A DNA stretch of 64,000 nt, taken from NCBI GenBank assembly GCA_963803775.1, contig CAWDNS010000003.1, positions 1-64,000 on the forward strand, read 5' to 3'. The DNA is from JABCZH01 sp963803775. GTDB lineage: Bacteria; Acidobacteriota; Terriglobia; Terriglobales; Acidobacteriaceae. Positions 8,523 to 19,651 of this stretch are shown piece by piece (the first letter of the stretch is position 1; every line of letters starts with the position of its first letter). A program made the translations under genes and the position numbers. The notes below the pieces were generated by a model. That model was not told where the DNA came from and ran no database searches. It worked only from the letters and a program-made list of their open reading frames with translations.

Positions 8523-9726
8523 ATGGCCCACATGACGTCCAACCCCGGTGCTCGAACCACGCAGGACAGGACCATGATCCTGAACATGGGCCCGCAGCAT
8601 CCCTCGACCCACGGCGTCCTGCGCTGCTGCTGGAGATCGACGGCGAGACCATCGTGCGGATCATGCCCGACATCGGCTATCTGCACACCGGCATCGAGAA
8701 GACCTGCGAGGCCAAGTTCTACCAGCAGGTCGTGCCGCTGACCGACCGCATCGACTATCTCTGCCCCATGACCAACAACCTCTGCTACTGCGCTGGCGGT
8801 GGAGAAGTTGCTGGGGCTGGAGATTCCGCCGAAGGCGCAGTGGATGCGGGTGATGCTGAACGAGCTGACTCGCATCAACTCGCACCTGGTGTGGCTGGGC
8901 ACGCATGCCATGGACATCGGCGCCATGACCGTCTTCCTCTATTGCTTCCGCGAGCGCGAGGACGTGCTGCGCCTGTTCGAGGCGGTCGCGGCCAGCGCAT
9001 GATGACTTCGTATTTCCGCATTGGCGGAGCTGGCGCTGGAGCCGCCGCTGGGCTTCTTCGACCGCGTGCAGGAGTTTCGCCAACCGCTTTCCCGGCGAAG
9101 TCGACGAATACGAGAACCTGCTGACCGGCAATCCGATCTGGGTGAATGCGGACCAAGGGTGTGGCTACGGATCACGCCGAAGATGCGATCGCGTTGGGCG
9201 CCAGCGGGCCGACGTTGCGCGCCAGCGGCGTCGATGTCGACCTGCGGCGCGATATGCCCTATTCGGGCTACGAGAATTTCAAGTTCAAAGTGCCGGTCTC
9301 CAAGGACGGCGACGTCTACGCGCGATACATCGTGCCGGGTGCAGGAGTTGCGCGAGTCGATCGCGATCGTGCAAGCAGGCGCTGGAAGGCATGCCCGAAG
9401 GCCCGGTCAAAGCCGACGCGCCCAAGGTGGTGCTGCCCGACCGCGAGAAGATGAAGACGCAGATGGAAGCGCTCATCTATCACTTTAAGATCATGACCGA
9501 AGGCTTTGCCGTGCCGGCGGGCGAGGTTTACAGGCGATGGAATCGCCGCGCGGCGAAATGGGCTATTACGTGGTCAGCGACGGCACGGCCAAGCCTTATC
9601 GCGTGCACATGCGCTCGCCGTCGTCTGGCCAATCTGCAGACGCTGCGCAAGATGTGCGAAGGACGCTTGATCGCCGACGTGGTGGCGGCCATCGGCAGCA
9701 TCGATATCGTGCTGGGAGAAATGTGA
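8523..9726 (+). pseudogene. nuoD: NADH-quinone oxidoreductase subunit D, frameshifted
   Basis: NuoD (49 kDa subunit) helps to form the quinone site at the base of the peripheral arm. The expected blocks appear in order but in changing frames: MILNMGPQHPSTHGVLR, GYLHTGIEK, NNLCYALAVEKLLGLEIP, INSHLVWLGTHAMDIGAM, FYCFREREDVL-like, VATITPEDAIALG, MPYSGYENF, ESPRGEMGYYVVSDG, and finally ADVVAAIGSIDIVLGEM to the stop. Shifts are seen near 8622, 8793, 8997, 9030, 9076, 9150-9180, 9350-9380, 9535 and 9625. Most are repaired by adding or removing one base, and both kinds occur. Catalytic-site sequence around the quinone pocket (HPSTHG) is intact. Confidence 0.82.
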
Positions 9727-9825
9727 CAGGTAGATTGTCAGCAGCTCGCAGCCTCTGTGGTTAGAAGCTGCTAGTAAGCACGGCGCCGGCACAGTCGTGG
9801 ACGGTATGGCGCTGATTGCTGACAG

Positions 9826-10307
9826 ATGAAGTTTTCTGAACAACTCGAACAGCGCTTCGCGACGATGGTGCACGCATTATCCGACCAAACGTTCGGTCCT
9901 GGTGCCGACGCTGCTGTACACCCAGGATGAAGTCGGGGCCTGACCGATGAAGTCGATCCAGAGATTGCCAGCGCGCTGGAATTGACCGAACTGGAAGTGC
10001 GCAACGTGATCAGCTACTACTCCATGCTGCCCACCAACCGCGCGGCAAGTACAACGTGCAGGTCTGCACCAACATAGCTGCCTGCTGCGCGGCGCCGAAG
10101 AACTTCTCGAGCATTGCAAGAAGAAGCTGGGCGTTGGCACATAAGGAAACGACTCCGGACGGCATGTTTTATCTGGAAGAAGTGGAGTGCATCGGCGCGT
10201 GCTAGCTGGGCGCCGGCGGTGCAGGTGAATTACGACTTCCACGAGAACCTGACGGCGGAGAAGATGGACGAGTTGATTGAGAGGATAAGAAGAAGGAACA
10301 GCAGTAA
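9826..10307 (+). pseudogene. nuoE: NADH-quinone oxidoreductase subunit E, frameshifted
   Basis: NuoE (24 kDa) carries the N1a [2Fe-2S] cluster next to the NADH site. Readable in several frames: MKFSEQLEQRF at the start, SVLVPTLLYTQDE, ASALELTELEVRNVISYYSML, YNVQVCTNIACLLRGAEELLEHCKKKLG, then FYLEEVECIGAC and VQVNYDFHENLTAEKMDELIERI. The four cluster cysteines (CTN.AC and CIGAC) are present once the frames are joined. About 100 bases of apparently non-coding sequence separate it from nuoD. Shifts occur near 9875, 9945, 10045, 10070 and 10200. Confidence 0.78.
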
Positions 10308-10395
10308 GTCGCTTTCGCCGTTCGCTATTCGCTTTTGCCAGAAAGTTCACTGGGCGACGAATAGCTAGACGAAAGCGAAACGCAATACGAAACGA

Positions 10396-11751
10396 ATGGC
10401 TGTACCTGGTTTCCCATCCCGATGAAGTGAAGGTCGTCTCCAAGCGCTTCGGCCAGGGTGCGGCTAACATCGATCGCTACCTCGAGCTCGACGGCTACAA
10501 GGCCGTGCAGAAAGCGCTGGCCATGCAGCCGGATGCCATCATCAACGAGGTAAAGGACTCGGACCTGCGCGGGCGCGGCGGCGCGGGATTCAACACCGGG
10601 ATGAAATGGTCGTTCGTGCCCAAGCAGTCGGCCAAGCCGAAGTATATGCTGTGCAACGGCGACGAGAGCGAGCCCGGCACCTGCAAAGACCGCCTGATCT
10701 TCGAGCACGATCCGCACTCCGTGATCGAAGGCGTCATGATTGCCGGCCTCGCCGTCGGCGCCAAGACCGGCTACATCTACATTCGCGGCGAGTACCGCTA
10801 CCTGATCGAGATCATGCAGAAGGCGATTGCCGATGCTTACGCCCGAGGATTTATGGGCAAAAACATCTTCGGCAGCGGGCAGCGATTTTGACAGTTTATT
10901 GGCACGCCGGCGCGGGCGCTTATGAAGTCGGCGAAGAGTCGGCGCTGATGGAATCGCTCGAAGGCAAGCGCGGCATTCCGCGCATTCGGCCGCCGTTCCC
11001 GGCGGTGGTCGGTCTGTGGGGCGGGCCAACGGTCATCAACAATGCCGAGACGCTGGCCAGCGTGCCGCACATCATTCTTGGCGGCGGCGAGTGGTTCGCC
11101 AATCTGGGCACGCCGAGGAACGGCGGCACGCGCCTGTTCTGCATGAGCGGCGAGTTGAACCGCCCGGGCGTGTACGAGCTGCCCATGGGCTACAACCTGA
11201 AGAAGATGATTTACGACGTGGCCGGCGGCATGGCGAAGGGCGAAAAGCTGAAGGCGGTGGTGCCGGGCGGCTCGGCTGTCCGATTCTGACCGCCGGACGA
11301 GATCGATGTCGCGCATGGATTTCGATTCGCTGACTGAAGGCGGGCTCGATGCTCGGCTCCGGCGGGTCGTGGTGCTCGACGATACCACGTGCATCGTGAA
11401 GTTCGCGCTGCGCGTCACGAAGTTCTATCAGCACGAGAGTTGCGGCTGGTGCATTCCCTGCCGCGAAGGCACCGACTGGATGAAGAAGACGCTGACCCGC
11501 TTTCACGCCGGCGGCGGCGTGAGCAAAGACATCGACAACATTGAAGTACCTGTCGGAGAACATGCTGGGTCGCACGTTTTGTCCGCTGGGCGATGCGGCG
11601 GCGATGCCAATCATTTCGCATTGTGAAGAAGTTCCGCAAAGAATTTGAGGACCATCTGGACGGCAAGCCGTGCCCGTTTGAGAAAGCGGCGGAGTGGCAG
11701 AACTGGTTGTGGCTTAGCTGTACCTCGTTGGTCGTAGTCGTTGGTCGTTGA
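10396..11751 (+). pseudogene. nuoF: NADH-quinone oxidoreductase subunit F, frameshifted
   Basis: NuoF (51 kDa) binds NADH, FMN and the N3 [4Fe-4S] cluster. A long intact stretch (10427-10880) shows GRGGAGFNTGMKWSF (the NADH/FMN loop), NGDESEPGTCKDR and GYIYIRGEYRYL. After a shift near 10885, EVGEESALMESLEG, INNAETLASVPHI and the FCMSGELNRPG block follow. After further shifts near 11278 and 11345, ESCGWCIPCREGT gives the three cluster cysteines and LGRTFCPLGDAA the fourth. The start is uncertain: ATG 10396 needs a one-base correction to enter the NuoF frame (LVSHPDEVKVVSKRFG). The end may be TAG 11715 or TGA 11749 depending on frame. Confidence 0.82.
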
Positions 11752-11812
11752 ATGCAAGGCCGACAACGTTTGCGGACGACGCAGCGATTAGGGACGCAAT
11801 GACGGATTTTCT

Positions 11813-14241
11813 ATGGCTGACGTAAACCTCACTGTCGACGGCAAGAAGCTGACCGTTCCCGCGGGGACGCTGCTGATTGAGGCCTGCAAGAGCACGGGCA
11901 TCGAGGTGCCGTCTTTCTGCTATTACCCGGATCTGTCGCTGCAGGGCGCCTGCCGCATGTGCCTGGTGGAAATCGAGAAGATGCCCAAGCTGCAGACCGC
12001 CTGCACCACGGCGGTCACCGAAGGCATGGTGGTCACCACCGAGAGCGATGAAGATCAAGCAGGCGCGCAAGTCGATGCTGGAGATGCTGCTCGGCAATCA
12101 TCCGCTGGACTGTCCGGTATGCGACGCCGGCGGCGAGTGCGAACTGCAGGACATGACCTTCACGTACGGCGCTGCCGAGTCGAAGTTCATCGACATGAAG
12201 AACCATCGCGACGAGCAGCAATGGTCGCCGGTGGTGTACTTCGACCGGCCGCGCTGCATTCTCTGCTACCGCTGCGTGCGCGTTTGCGGCGAGGGCATGG
12301 ATGTCTGGGCGCTGGGCGTGCAGAACCGCGGCGTCAGGTTCCATCATCGCTCCCAACAAGGAGGACCATCTGGAGTGCGAAGAATGCGGCATGTGCATCG
12401 ACATCTGCCCGGTCGGCGCGCTGACCTCCGGCGCGTATCGCTACAAGACACGTCCGTGGGAGATGAAGCACGTGGGCACGGTCTGCACGCACTGCGGCGA
12501 CGGCTGCAAGACCACGCTGGGCGTGCGCCGCTCCGATACCGGCATGGAGATCGTGCGCGGCGACAACCGCGACAAGAGCGGCATCAACGGCGATTTTCTG
12601 TGCATCAAGGGACGCTACGCCTTCGATTTCGCGAATCACGACGATCGCTTCACGCAGCCGCTGATTGCAAGCGATGGGCAAGCTTGATGCCTGCCACCTG
12701 GGAACAGGCGTTCGAGCTGATTGGACAAGCGTTCAAGGAAATCTGACGACAGAGGGCGGACAGGCAATCGGCGTGATTGGCTCGAACCGCACCACCAACG
12801 AAGAAAATTACCTGCTGCAGAAGTTCGCGCGCATGGTGCTGGGCACGAACAACATCGATCACCATCGCACCGCCGACTTCCCTGCTTTCGCTTCGGCGCT
12901 GGCGCGGCAAGCCGGAAGCCACGGCCAGCATGCGCGACGTGTTCAATCGCGCCGGCGATATCTGCTGATCGGCAACGATCCGACCGAGCAGCATCCCTTG
13001 CTGGCATGGCAGATTCGCACCAATGTTCGCCTGCACCGGGCGAGGCTGTACGTGGTGAATTCCTCGCAGATCAAGCTGCGCCGCCAGGCGACGACGTTCG
13101 CGCAGATTGCGCCGGCTCCGAAGGCAGCATTGTTGCCGTTCCTCGCCGGCAATGACGCGGCCATGCGACTCGCTCGTCAGCGACACCGGATGGCTGACGC
13201 TCCGTGACAAGCTGCGCTGGAGAACGAGAAGTCTGGTCATCATCTTTGGCTCCGAGATTCGCGGCCAGGACATCGAGACGCTGGTCGATTTCGGATCTGG
13301 CAACAGGGCGCGAAGTTTATCTGCCTCGGCGACTACGCCAACTCGCGTGGTGCGGCCGACATGGGACTTTATCCCGACTGCTTCCCGGCTATCGCCCGAT
13401 GTCGAGCGCCGGCAATTGCACGAGGAGTGGTGGACGACATTCCGGCCAACGCCGGGGCTGAACTCTACTCCAGATGATCGGACGCCGCGAAAGACTGGCA
13501 AGCTGAAGGCGCTGTATGTGGTCGGCGCGAATCCGATCGCGCGCTACAACATCGATCCCTTCGTGCTTTCGAAGAGCTTCGTCGTCGTGCAGGACATGTT
13601 CCTCACCGAGACAGCGCGATTGCGGACGTGGTTTTGCCGGCCGCCAACGCCTACGAGAAGTCTGGAACTTTCACCAACACCTGCGGCGATGTGCAGATGC
13701 TGAAGAAAGCCGGCGAGTTCTCCGGCGTCAAGTCGATTTCGAGATGCATTGTGCGCATCGCGGAGCGCATGGGATACGACGTGCACAAGCTGGTGCCGTT
13801 CGAGGCGCAGGCACGCGGGCCGACATGGGTCAGACGCGCGGAGCGCAGTCGGGCGAGGCCGATCGTCACGCGGTGTGGCTCGAGGCACAAGCCTCGAACC
13901 GAAGATGAGCCCGTTCGATCCGACGGCGATGCTGGACGAGATTCAGCGGCTGGTGCCGGGCTATAACATTTCGCGCGCTGGGGCTGCTTGCCGGCCACGA
14001 CGAGCACACACAACTGGTGCAGATCACCGGCGCAACGGGCATTAGCGCGATCCGGAGCTGATCGTGCCTGCGAACGATCGCTTGTTCACCTCCGGAACTC
14101 TGGGCCGGTATTCGCGCTACGCTGAATACGGTGATGGAGCGCTACTCAGCAGCCGTCGGACTGGAGGTGGCCGCAGATTACGATCCTTCGGTCAGGATTG
14201 TCGTGGCCAGTTTAGTTTCATGGATTTTTGTGTGGCTGTAA
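11813..14241 (+). pseudogene. nuoG: NADH-quinone oxidoreductase subunit G, frameshifted
   Basis: NuoG carries several Fe-S clusters and a molybdopterin-oxidoreductase-like fold. The start MADVNLTVDGKKLTVPAG is a ferredoxin-like domain with PSFCYYPDL, GACRMCLVEIEK and later CPVCDAGGECELQDM; then ILCYRCVRVCGEGM, CEECGMCIDICPVGAL (two 4Fe-4S binding runs), and the VCTHCGDGCKTTLG motif of the C-terminal domain. After about 12,650 the frame changes every 100-200 bases, yet conserved blocks remain readable (IGSNRTTNEENYLLQKFAR, VVGANPIARYN, VLPAANAYEKSGTFTN). The last part, to about 14,240, is the least certain. Most frame changes can be repaired by one base. Confidence 0.78.
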
Positions 14242-14257
14242 AGAAACTGTCCTCACG

Positions 14258-15305
14258 ATGAGCATTGGAACCTTCATCATCGTTTCGCATCATCAAGATC
14301 GTGATCGCGGTCTTTGTTCTGCTGACCGCGGTCGCCTACACCGTCTGGCTGGAGCGCAAAGTCGTTGCCCACATGCAGAACCGCTGGGGACCAACGCGGG
14401 TGGGGCCGTTCGGCCTGCTGCAGCCGCTGGCCGACGGCGTAAAGTTATCTTTAAGGAAGATCTGACACCTCCCATGTGCAACAAGCCGCTATACATCCTG
14501 GCGCCGATGCATTGCGCTGATTTCGCGCTGACCTCGATCGCGGTCATTCCCATCGGTCAACTGGATCTCTATCGGCGGGATTCATACTCCGCTGCAGATC
14601 ACCGATGTGAACATCGGCCTGCTCATTATTCTTGGGATCACTTCGCTTGGGCGTTTACGGCGTGGCGCTGGCGGGCTGGTCATCGAACAGCAAGTATTCC
14701 ATGCTGGCGGCCTGCGCGCCTGCGCGCAGATGATGAGCTATGAAATTGCGCTGGGCCTGTCACTGGTCGGAGTGCTGATTCTTGTCCGGCAGCTTCAGCT
14801 TGCGCGACATCGTCAATGCGCAGTCGGGCACCTGGTTGGGCTTCATTCCCCGGTGGAACATTTTCCAGGGACAGTTCGTCGCTTTCTTCATTTACATGAT
14901 GGCGGCGTATGCCGAAACCAACCGCATTCCGTTCGATCTGCCGGAAGCGGAAACGGAACTGGTGGCGGCTATCACACCGAGTACAGCTCCATGAAGTTTG
15001 CCATGTTCTTCATGGCGGAATACGCCAACATGTTCACGGTGGCTTGCCTGGCTTCGGTGTTGTTTCTGGGCGGATGGTATGGGCCGGTTTTCGGTCCGCC
15101 GATCCTGCAGTCGATTGTTGCCGGTTTTCTGGTTTGCGGTGCGAGTTTTTGCTTTCTTTTTATTTACATCTGGGTGCGCGGCACGCTGCCGCGTTTCCGC
15201 TATGACCAACTCATGGCATTCGGCTGGAAGTTTCTTCTGCCGCTGGCCATTGCAAATATTGGTGGTAACAGCCTGGTCGTGGCTGAAGTATGCGAGTCTT
15301 CATAG
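14258..15305 (+). pseudogene. nuoH: NADH-quinone oxidoreductase subunit H, frameshifted
   Basis: NuoH links the peripheral and membrane arms and lines the quinone tunnel. Seen in changing frames: AVAYTVWLERKVVAHMQNR, RVGPFGLLQPLADGVK, IFKEDLTPP, VNIGLLIILGITSLG, MMSYEIALGLSLVGVLIL, YAETNRIPFDLPEAE, YSSMKFAMFFMAEYANMF, RGTLPRFRYDQLM and FLLPLAIANI. These are the classic NuoH signatures. Shifts are near 14280, 14450, 14500, 14560, 14650, 14785, 14965 and 15265. The 3' end is uncertain; TAG at 15303 is one candidate. nuoI, expected next in most operons, is absent. Confidence 0.78.
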
Positions 15306-15343
15306 CCCTGGAATAGGCAAGGTTCGCCGGTTAACGGACAATC

Positions 15344-15863
15344 ATGTTGCATCTGGTTCTTATTCTCTGGCTTCGCTGCGGTTTGCGTGGCGGGCGCCAT
15401 CAACCTGCTGGCGCAGCGGCATCCCATCAACAGCGCGTCTGTCGCTGATGGTGGTGATGGGATCGCTGGCCGCTGAATATCTGTTGCTGGGCGCGGAGTT
15501 TGTCGCCGCCGTGCAGGTCATCGTGTATGCCGGCGCGGTCATGGTGCTGTTCGTCTTCGTCATCATGCTGCTCAACGCCGGCGAGGAAGAACCCACCAAA
15601 GGCAGCCGCGTCGCCATGCATGCTCGGCATTCCCGGCACTGATGGTCGGGAGCTGTGCTGATCGGCGTGGGTGCTGCCGAACATTCGGCGAAATCAGTCG
15701 GTATGCTGTCGGCAGCGCTGCGGGCCGCCGAAGACCATCGGCATGGCTGTTATTCCACGATTACCTGCTGCCGTTTGAAGTCACCTCGATCCTGATGCTG
15801 ATCGCCATCATGGGCGCTGTGGTGCTGGCCTCTTCGCCGGGATCAGCCAGGAGGGAACAATAA
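15344..15863 (+). pseudogene. nuoJ: NADH-quinone oxidoreductase subunit J, frameshifted
   Basis: NuoJ is a five-helix membrane subunit. Recognised by INLLAQRHPINSA, VVMGSLAAEYLLLGAEFVAA and the signature VQVIVYAGAVMVLFVFVIMLLNAG. The second half (15640-15860) reads in another frame and ends with HDYLLPFEVTSILMLIAIMGAVVLA, typical of the last helix, and a stop at 15861-15863 that overlaps the nuoK start by one base. Shifts lie near 15365, 15410-15430 and 15620-15740. Start ATG at 15344 is inferred from position after nuoH. Confidence 0.75.
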
Positions 15864-16165
15864 TGGTTCCTCTTTCCTATTACCTAATGTTGAGCGGGAT
15901 TCTGTTTGCCTGCGGCGTGACCGGATTTCTGATCAAGCGCAATATCATCACCATTTTCATGTCCATCGAGCTGATGCTGAACGGCGTAAACCTTTCGTTC
16001 GTCGCCTTCGCGGCGGAGTGGAAGTCGCTCGGCGGGCAGATATTCGTATTCTTCGTGATGGTGGTGGCGGCGGCTGAAGCGGCGGTGGGGCTGGCCATCA
16101 TCATCGCTGTCTTCCGCACGCGCGAAACGTTGAACGTGGACCAGGTGAACTTGCTCAAACTATGA
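15863..16165 (+). CDS. nuoK: NADH-quinone oxidoreductase subunit K
   Basis: 100 residues, normal length, and the only peripheral-to-middle gene of the operon with no frame change. Three membrane helices: YYLMLSGILFACGVTGFL, IITIFMSIELMLNGVNLSFVAF and IFVFFVMVVAAAEAAVGLAIIIAVF. The two conserved membrane glutamates needed for proton transfer are present (Glu in MSIELMLN and Glu in AAAEAAVG). The start overlaps the nuoJ stop by one base and its own stop overlaps the nuoL start (ATGA), so the genes are translationally coupled. Confidence 0.95.
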   Translation: MVPLSYYLMLSGILFACGVTGFLIKRNIITIFMSIELMLNGVNLSFVAFAAEWKSLGGQIFVFFVMVVAAAEAAVGLAIIIAVFRTRETLNVDQVNLLKL

Positions 16166-18141
16166 CACCTGAACCTCCATCTTTGGATGATTCCGTTGCT
16201 GCCGTTGGTCGGCGCCGCCATCAACGGACTGTTTGGCAAACGTTTTCCCGACAGACGCTGGTGACTGTCGCGCTGGGTTCAGCGGCGCGGCATTTGCCAT
16301 GGCGTTGTGGGTCGCCTCGCAATTTTCTTCCCTGACCGACTCCCTTCACATCGAGACACTGGCCACATGGCTTCGCGCCGGTAGACTTTCAGGCCGATTT
16401 CGCCTTTATCTCGATCAGCTTTCGCTGGTCATGCTGCTGGTCGTGACCGGCGTCGGCTTTCTCATCCACGTTTATTCCGTCGGCTACATGTGGGATGAAG
16501 GCGGATACTACCGCTTTTTCGCCTACCTCAACCTGTTCATGTTTTTCATGCTGACGCTGGTGCTGGCCAGCAACTACCTGCTGATGTTCGTCGGCTGGGA
16601 AGGGGTGGGGCTGGCGTCGTACCTGCTGATCGGCTTCTGGTTCACTAAAGAATCGGCGGCCGCGGCCGGCAAGAAAGGCATTCATCGTCAACCGCATCGG
16701 CGATTTCGGTTTCCTGATCGCGCTGTTTCTGATGATCAAGCATTTCGGATCGCTGAAATTTGACAGGTGTGCGCAGCACGTGATGCCGATCAGTCCCGAG
16801 AGCGCCGGCGCGGCGCTGCTGACCGCCATTGGCTTGTTGCTGATGGTGGGCGCGGCGGGCAAGTCGGCGCAGATTCCGCTTTACGTCTGGCTGCCTGATG
16901 CCATGGAAGGTCCGACGCCGGTTTCGGCACTGATCCACGCGGCAACCATGGTGACCGCCGGCGTTTACATGGTGGCGCGCTCCCATGTCATTTTCGAACG
17001 CGCGCCGAACGGCGCTGATGGTGGTGGCGATCATCGGCACACTGACCGCGTTGTTCGCGGCCACGATCGGCATCTGCCAGACCGACATCAAGAAAGTGCT
17101 GGCGTATTCCACCATCTCGCAGCTCGGCTACATGTTTATGGCTTGCGGAGTCGGCGCGTTTTCAGCCGGCATCTTCCACCTGATGACCCATGCATTTTTC
17201 AAGGCCTGCTGTTCCTGGCGGCGGGCTCGGTGATTCACGGGGTTGGCGGCGAGCAGGACATGCGCCACATGGGCGGCCTGCGAACCAAAATTCCCTGGAC
17301 CTTCTGGACCATGACTGCGGGCACTTTCGCGATTGCCGGGTTTCCGCCCCTCGCCGGGTTCTTCAGCAAAGACGCGATTCTGTGGCAGGCCTACTCACAG
17401 CCCTCATGGGAGCTGGGTGTATTGGGCCATCGGCGTATTCACGGCGTTTCTGACCTCGTTCTACATGTTCCGGCAGTGGTTCTTGACGTTCTTCGGCGAG
17501 TATCGCGGAGAGGAGCACGCGGAGAACGATCACGGCCATGCTGAGCATGGGCACGGCGGTGTGCATGAGAGCCCGACGATCATGCTGGTCCCGCTGGTGA
17601 TTCTGGCCGTGCTCTCGGTATGCGGCGGATGGATTGGCAGCGAGCGCTTCGACAAGTTTCTGGCGCCGGTATTTCACTCGGGGATGACAATTAGTTCGAC
17701 CAGTGAATTTCCAACGGCGCCTGCCGAACCCAAGGAAGAGAGCTCGTCGGAGACCTTTGTTCACCGGCATTTCCGTCAGTGCTGCGCTGCTCGGGTTCCT
17801 TCTCGCCTGGCAGCTCTACCATCGCCGGCCCGAACTTCCGCAAAAGATTGCTGCATCCCTCGGCGGCTTCTACCAAGCCGTGCTCCACAAGTATTACGTC
17901 GATGAGTTTTATGCGACGGTGTTCGTCAAGCCTTTGATCGAAGGCTCAACGAAATTGTTGTGGCACGGCATGGACCAGAACTGATTGACGCCACGGTGAA
18001 CAACGGCGCCGAGGGAGCGCGTGAAGTTTCCGACTCAGTGCGGCACATGCAATCGGGCAACATCCGGTCTTACGCCGGCTGGGTGGCGGCGGGAGCCGCA
18101 GTGGTCGTCTTTTATATGGTGTGGATGGGGACGCGATGACC
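16162..18141 (+). pseudogene. nuoL: NADH-quinone oxidoreductase subunit L, frameshifted
   Basis: NuoL is the distal proton-pumping antiporter-like subunit with a long lateral helix. The N-terminus (MIPLLPLVGAAINGLFG), YLDQLSLVMLLVVTGVGFLIHVYSVGYM, NLFMFFMLTLVLASNYLLMFVGWEGVGLASYLLIGFW, the key TM5-TM7 region with KSAQIPLYVWLPDAMEGPTPVSALIHAATMV, DIKKVLAYSTISQLGYM and FPPLAGFFSKD are all present in successive frames. A His-rich loop (HAENDHGHAEHGHGG) follows. The end YMVWMGTR stops at 18139-18141, overlapping nuoM by four bases. Shifts occur near 16180, 16260, 16385, 16680, 16765, 17010, 17205, 17405, 17690, 17755 and 17985. Confidence 0.82.
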
Positions 18142-19651
18142 ACGGCTCTCGACAGCGTAATTCTCACCCTGGTCACGTTCATTCCGCTCGCGGGGGCACT
18201 GTTGTTACTGATCATCCCCCGCCGCGACCGTGAAATCCGCTGGCTGGCGCTCGGCATATCGCTGGCCGCTTTCCTGGCCTCGCTGCATCTGCCAGTGCAT
18301 TTAGTGCGCGGTCAAGCGGGATTTCAGTTCGAAGTCAACCGCTTGTGGATTTCGAATCCTAACATTCACTACCACATGGGCGTGGACGGCATCTCCGTGT
18401 GGCTGGTGGTGCTCACGACTTTTCTTACTCCGCTGTGCGTTCTGATTTCCTGGAAGTCGATTCATGACCGGGTGAAGGAATTTTTCATCATCCTGCTGGT
18501 GCTGGAAACGGCATTGATCGGCGTATTCATGGCGCTCGACCTGTTTCTCTTCTATTTCTTCTGGGAAGCCACGCTGATTCCCATGGCCTTGCTGATCGGC
18601 ATGTACGGCCACGGACGCAAGGTCTACGCCGCAGTGAAGTTTTTTCTGTACACCATGATCGCCTCGGTGTTCATGCTGGCGGCGAATTTTGTGGCTTTAT
18701 GCGAAGACCGGGACCTTTGATTTCGTCAGCATACAAGCCGCAATCCACAGTGGACAGGTCGAAGGCTTTGCTACCGCTGCGCCCTGGCTTTTCCTGGGAT
18801 TCTTCATTGCTTTCGCGGTCAAAGTGCCGCTATTCCCTTTTCACACGTGGCTGCCTGACGCCCACGTCGAGGCTCCAACAGCCGGTTCAGTTCTGCTGGC
18901 TGGGGTTCTGCTGAAGATGGGCACCTACGGCCTGTTGCGCTTCAACCTCGGCCTGTTTCCCGAGCAGTCGCGCAGCAATGCCTGGTGGGTCATGATCCTG
19001 GCGCTGATCGGAATCATTTACGGCGCGCTGGTCGCCATGGTGCAGCCCAACCTGAAGAAGTTAATCGCCTACTCTTCGATAAGCCATCTGGGATTTGTAG
19101 TGCTGGGGATTTTCAGTTTCACCCAGGCGGGCCTCGATGGCGCGACCTTCGTGATGCTGGCTCATGGCGTCTCTACCGGCGCGCTATTCATGCTGGCGGG
19201 GATTCTCTACGAGCGGCGGCACACCTATGAAATCGCCGAGTTCGGTGGCCTGGCCGGCCCCATGCCGATATACGCGACTTTCTTTATGTTCATCATGCTG
19301 GCATCGGTTGGATTGCCCTTGCTGAACGGGTTCATCGGCGAGTTTCTGGTGTTGAGTGGGACGTTTCGCGACCGGGCGTTATACGGCGTTTTGGGCGCTA
19401 CGGGCGTGATCTGGAGCGCGTGTTACCTGCTGTGGATGTACCAGCGAGTGTTCTTCGGCAAGTTGACCCACGAAGTCAACTTGACATTGCCCGACCTCGA
19501 TGGCCGCGAGCGGGCTGCGCTCTGGCCGACTGCCATCGCCGCGCTGGTCATGGGCGTCGCTCCGTTGGTTTGGCTGAACGCAATCGATCCCGCAGTTCAG
19601 GCCGTGTTGTCTCCCTTCACACAGCTAACCAGCAAGGTGGTGGGACGGTGA
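18138..19651 (+). pseudogene. nuoM: NADH-quinone oxidoreductase subunit M, single frameshift
   Basis: NuoM is the second antiporter-like subunit. About 500 residues once joined. ATG 18138 overlaps the nuoL stop. The first 185 residues include YHMGVDGISVWLVVLTTFL, LDLFLFYFFWEATLIPMALLIG (conserved FFWE glutamate) and MIASVFMLAA. A single extra A near 18690 (gcggcgaattttgtgg) then shifts the frame; removing it restores AILWLYAKTGTFDF. The second part carries VPLFPFHTWLPDAHVEAPTAGSV, KKLIAYSSISHLGFV and MLAHGVSTGALFM. It ends at 19651, overlapping nuoN by four bases. This is the last shift in the operon and the mildest case. Confidence 0.88.

Noticed and set aside
8024..18720. Programmed frameshifting as explanation for the nuo frame changes
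   Set aside because: There are dozens of changes in both directions with no slippery sequence or shared context, unlike any programmed site.
8024..18720. Ordinary pseudogene decay of nuo
   Set aside because: Residues between the shifts are fully conserved and in-frame stops are rare except those caused by the shifts themselves.
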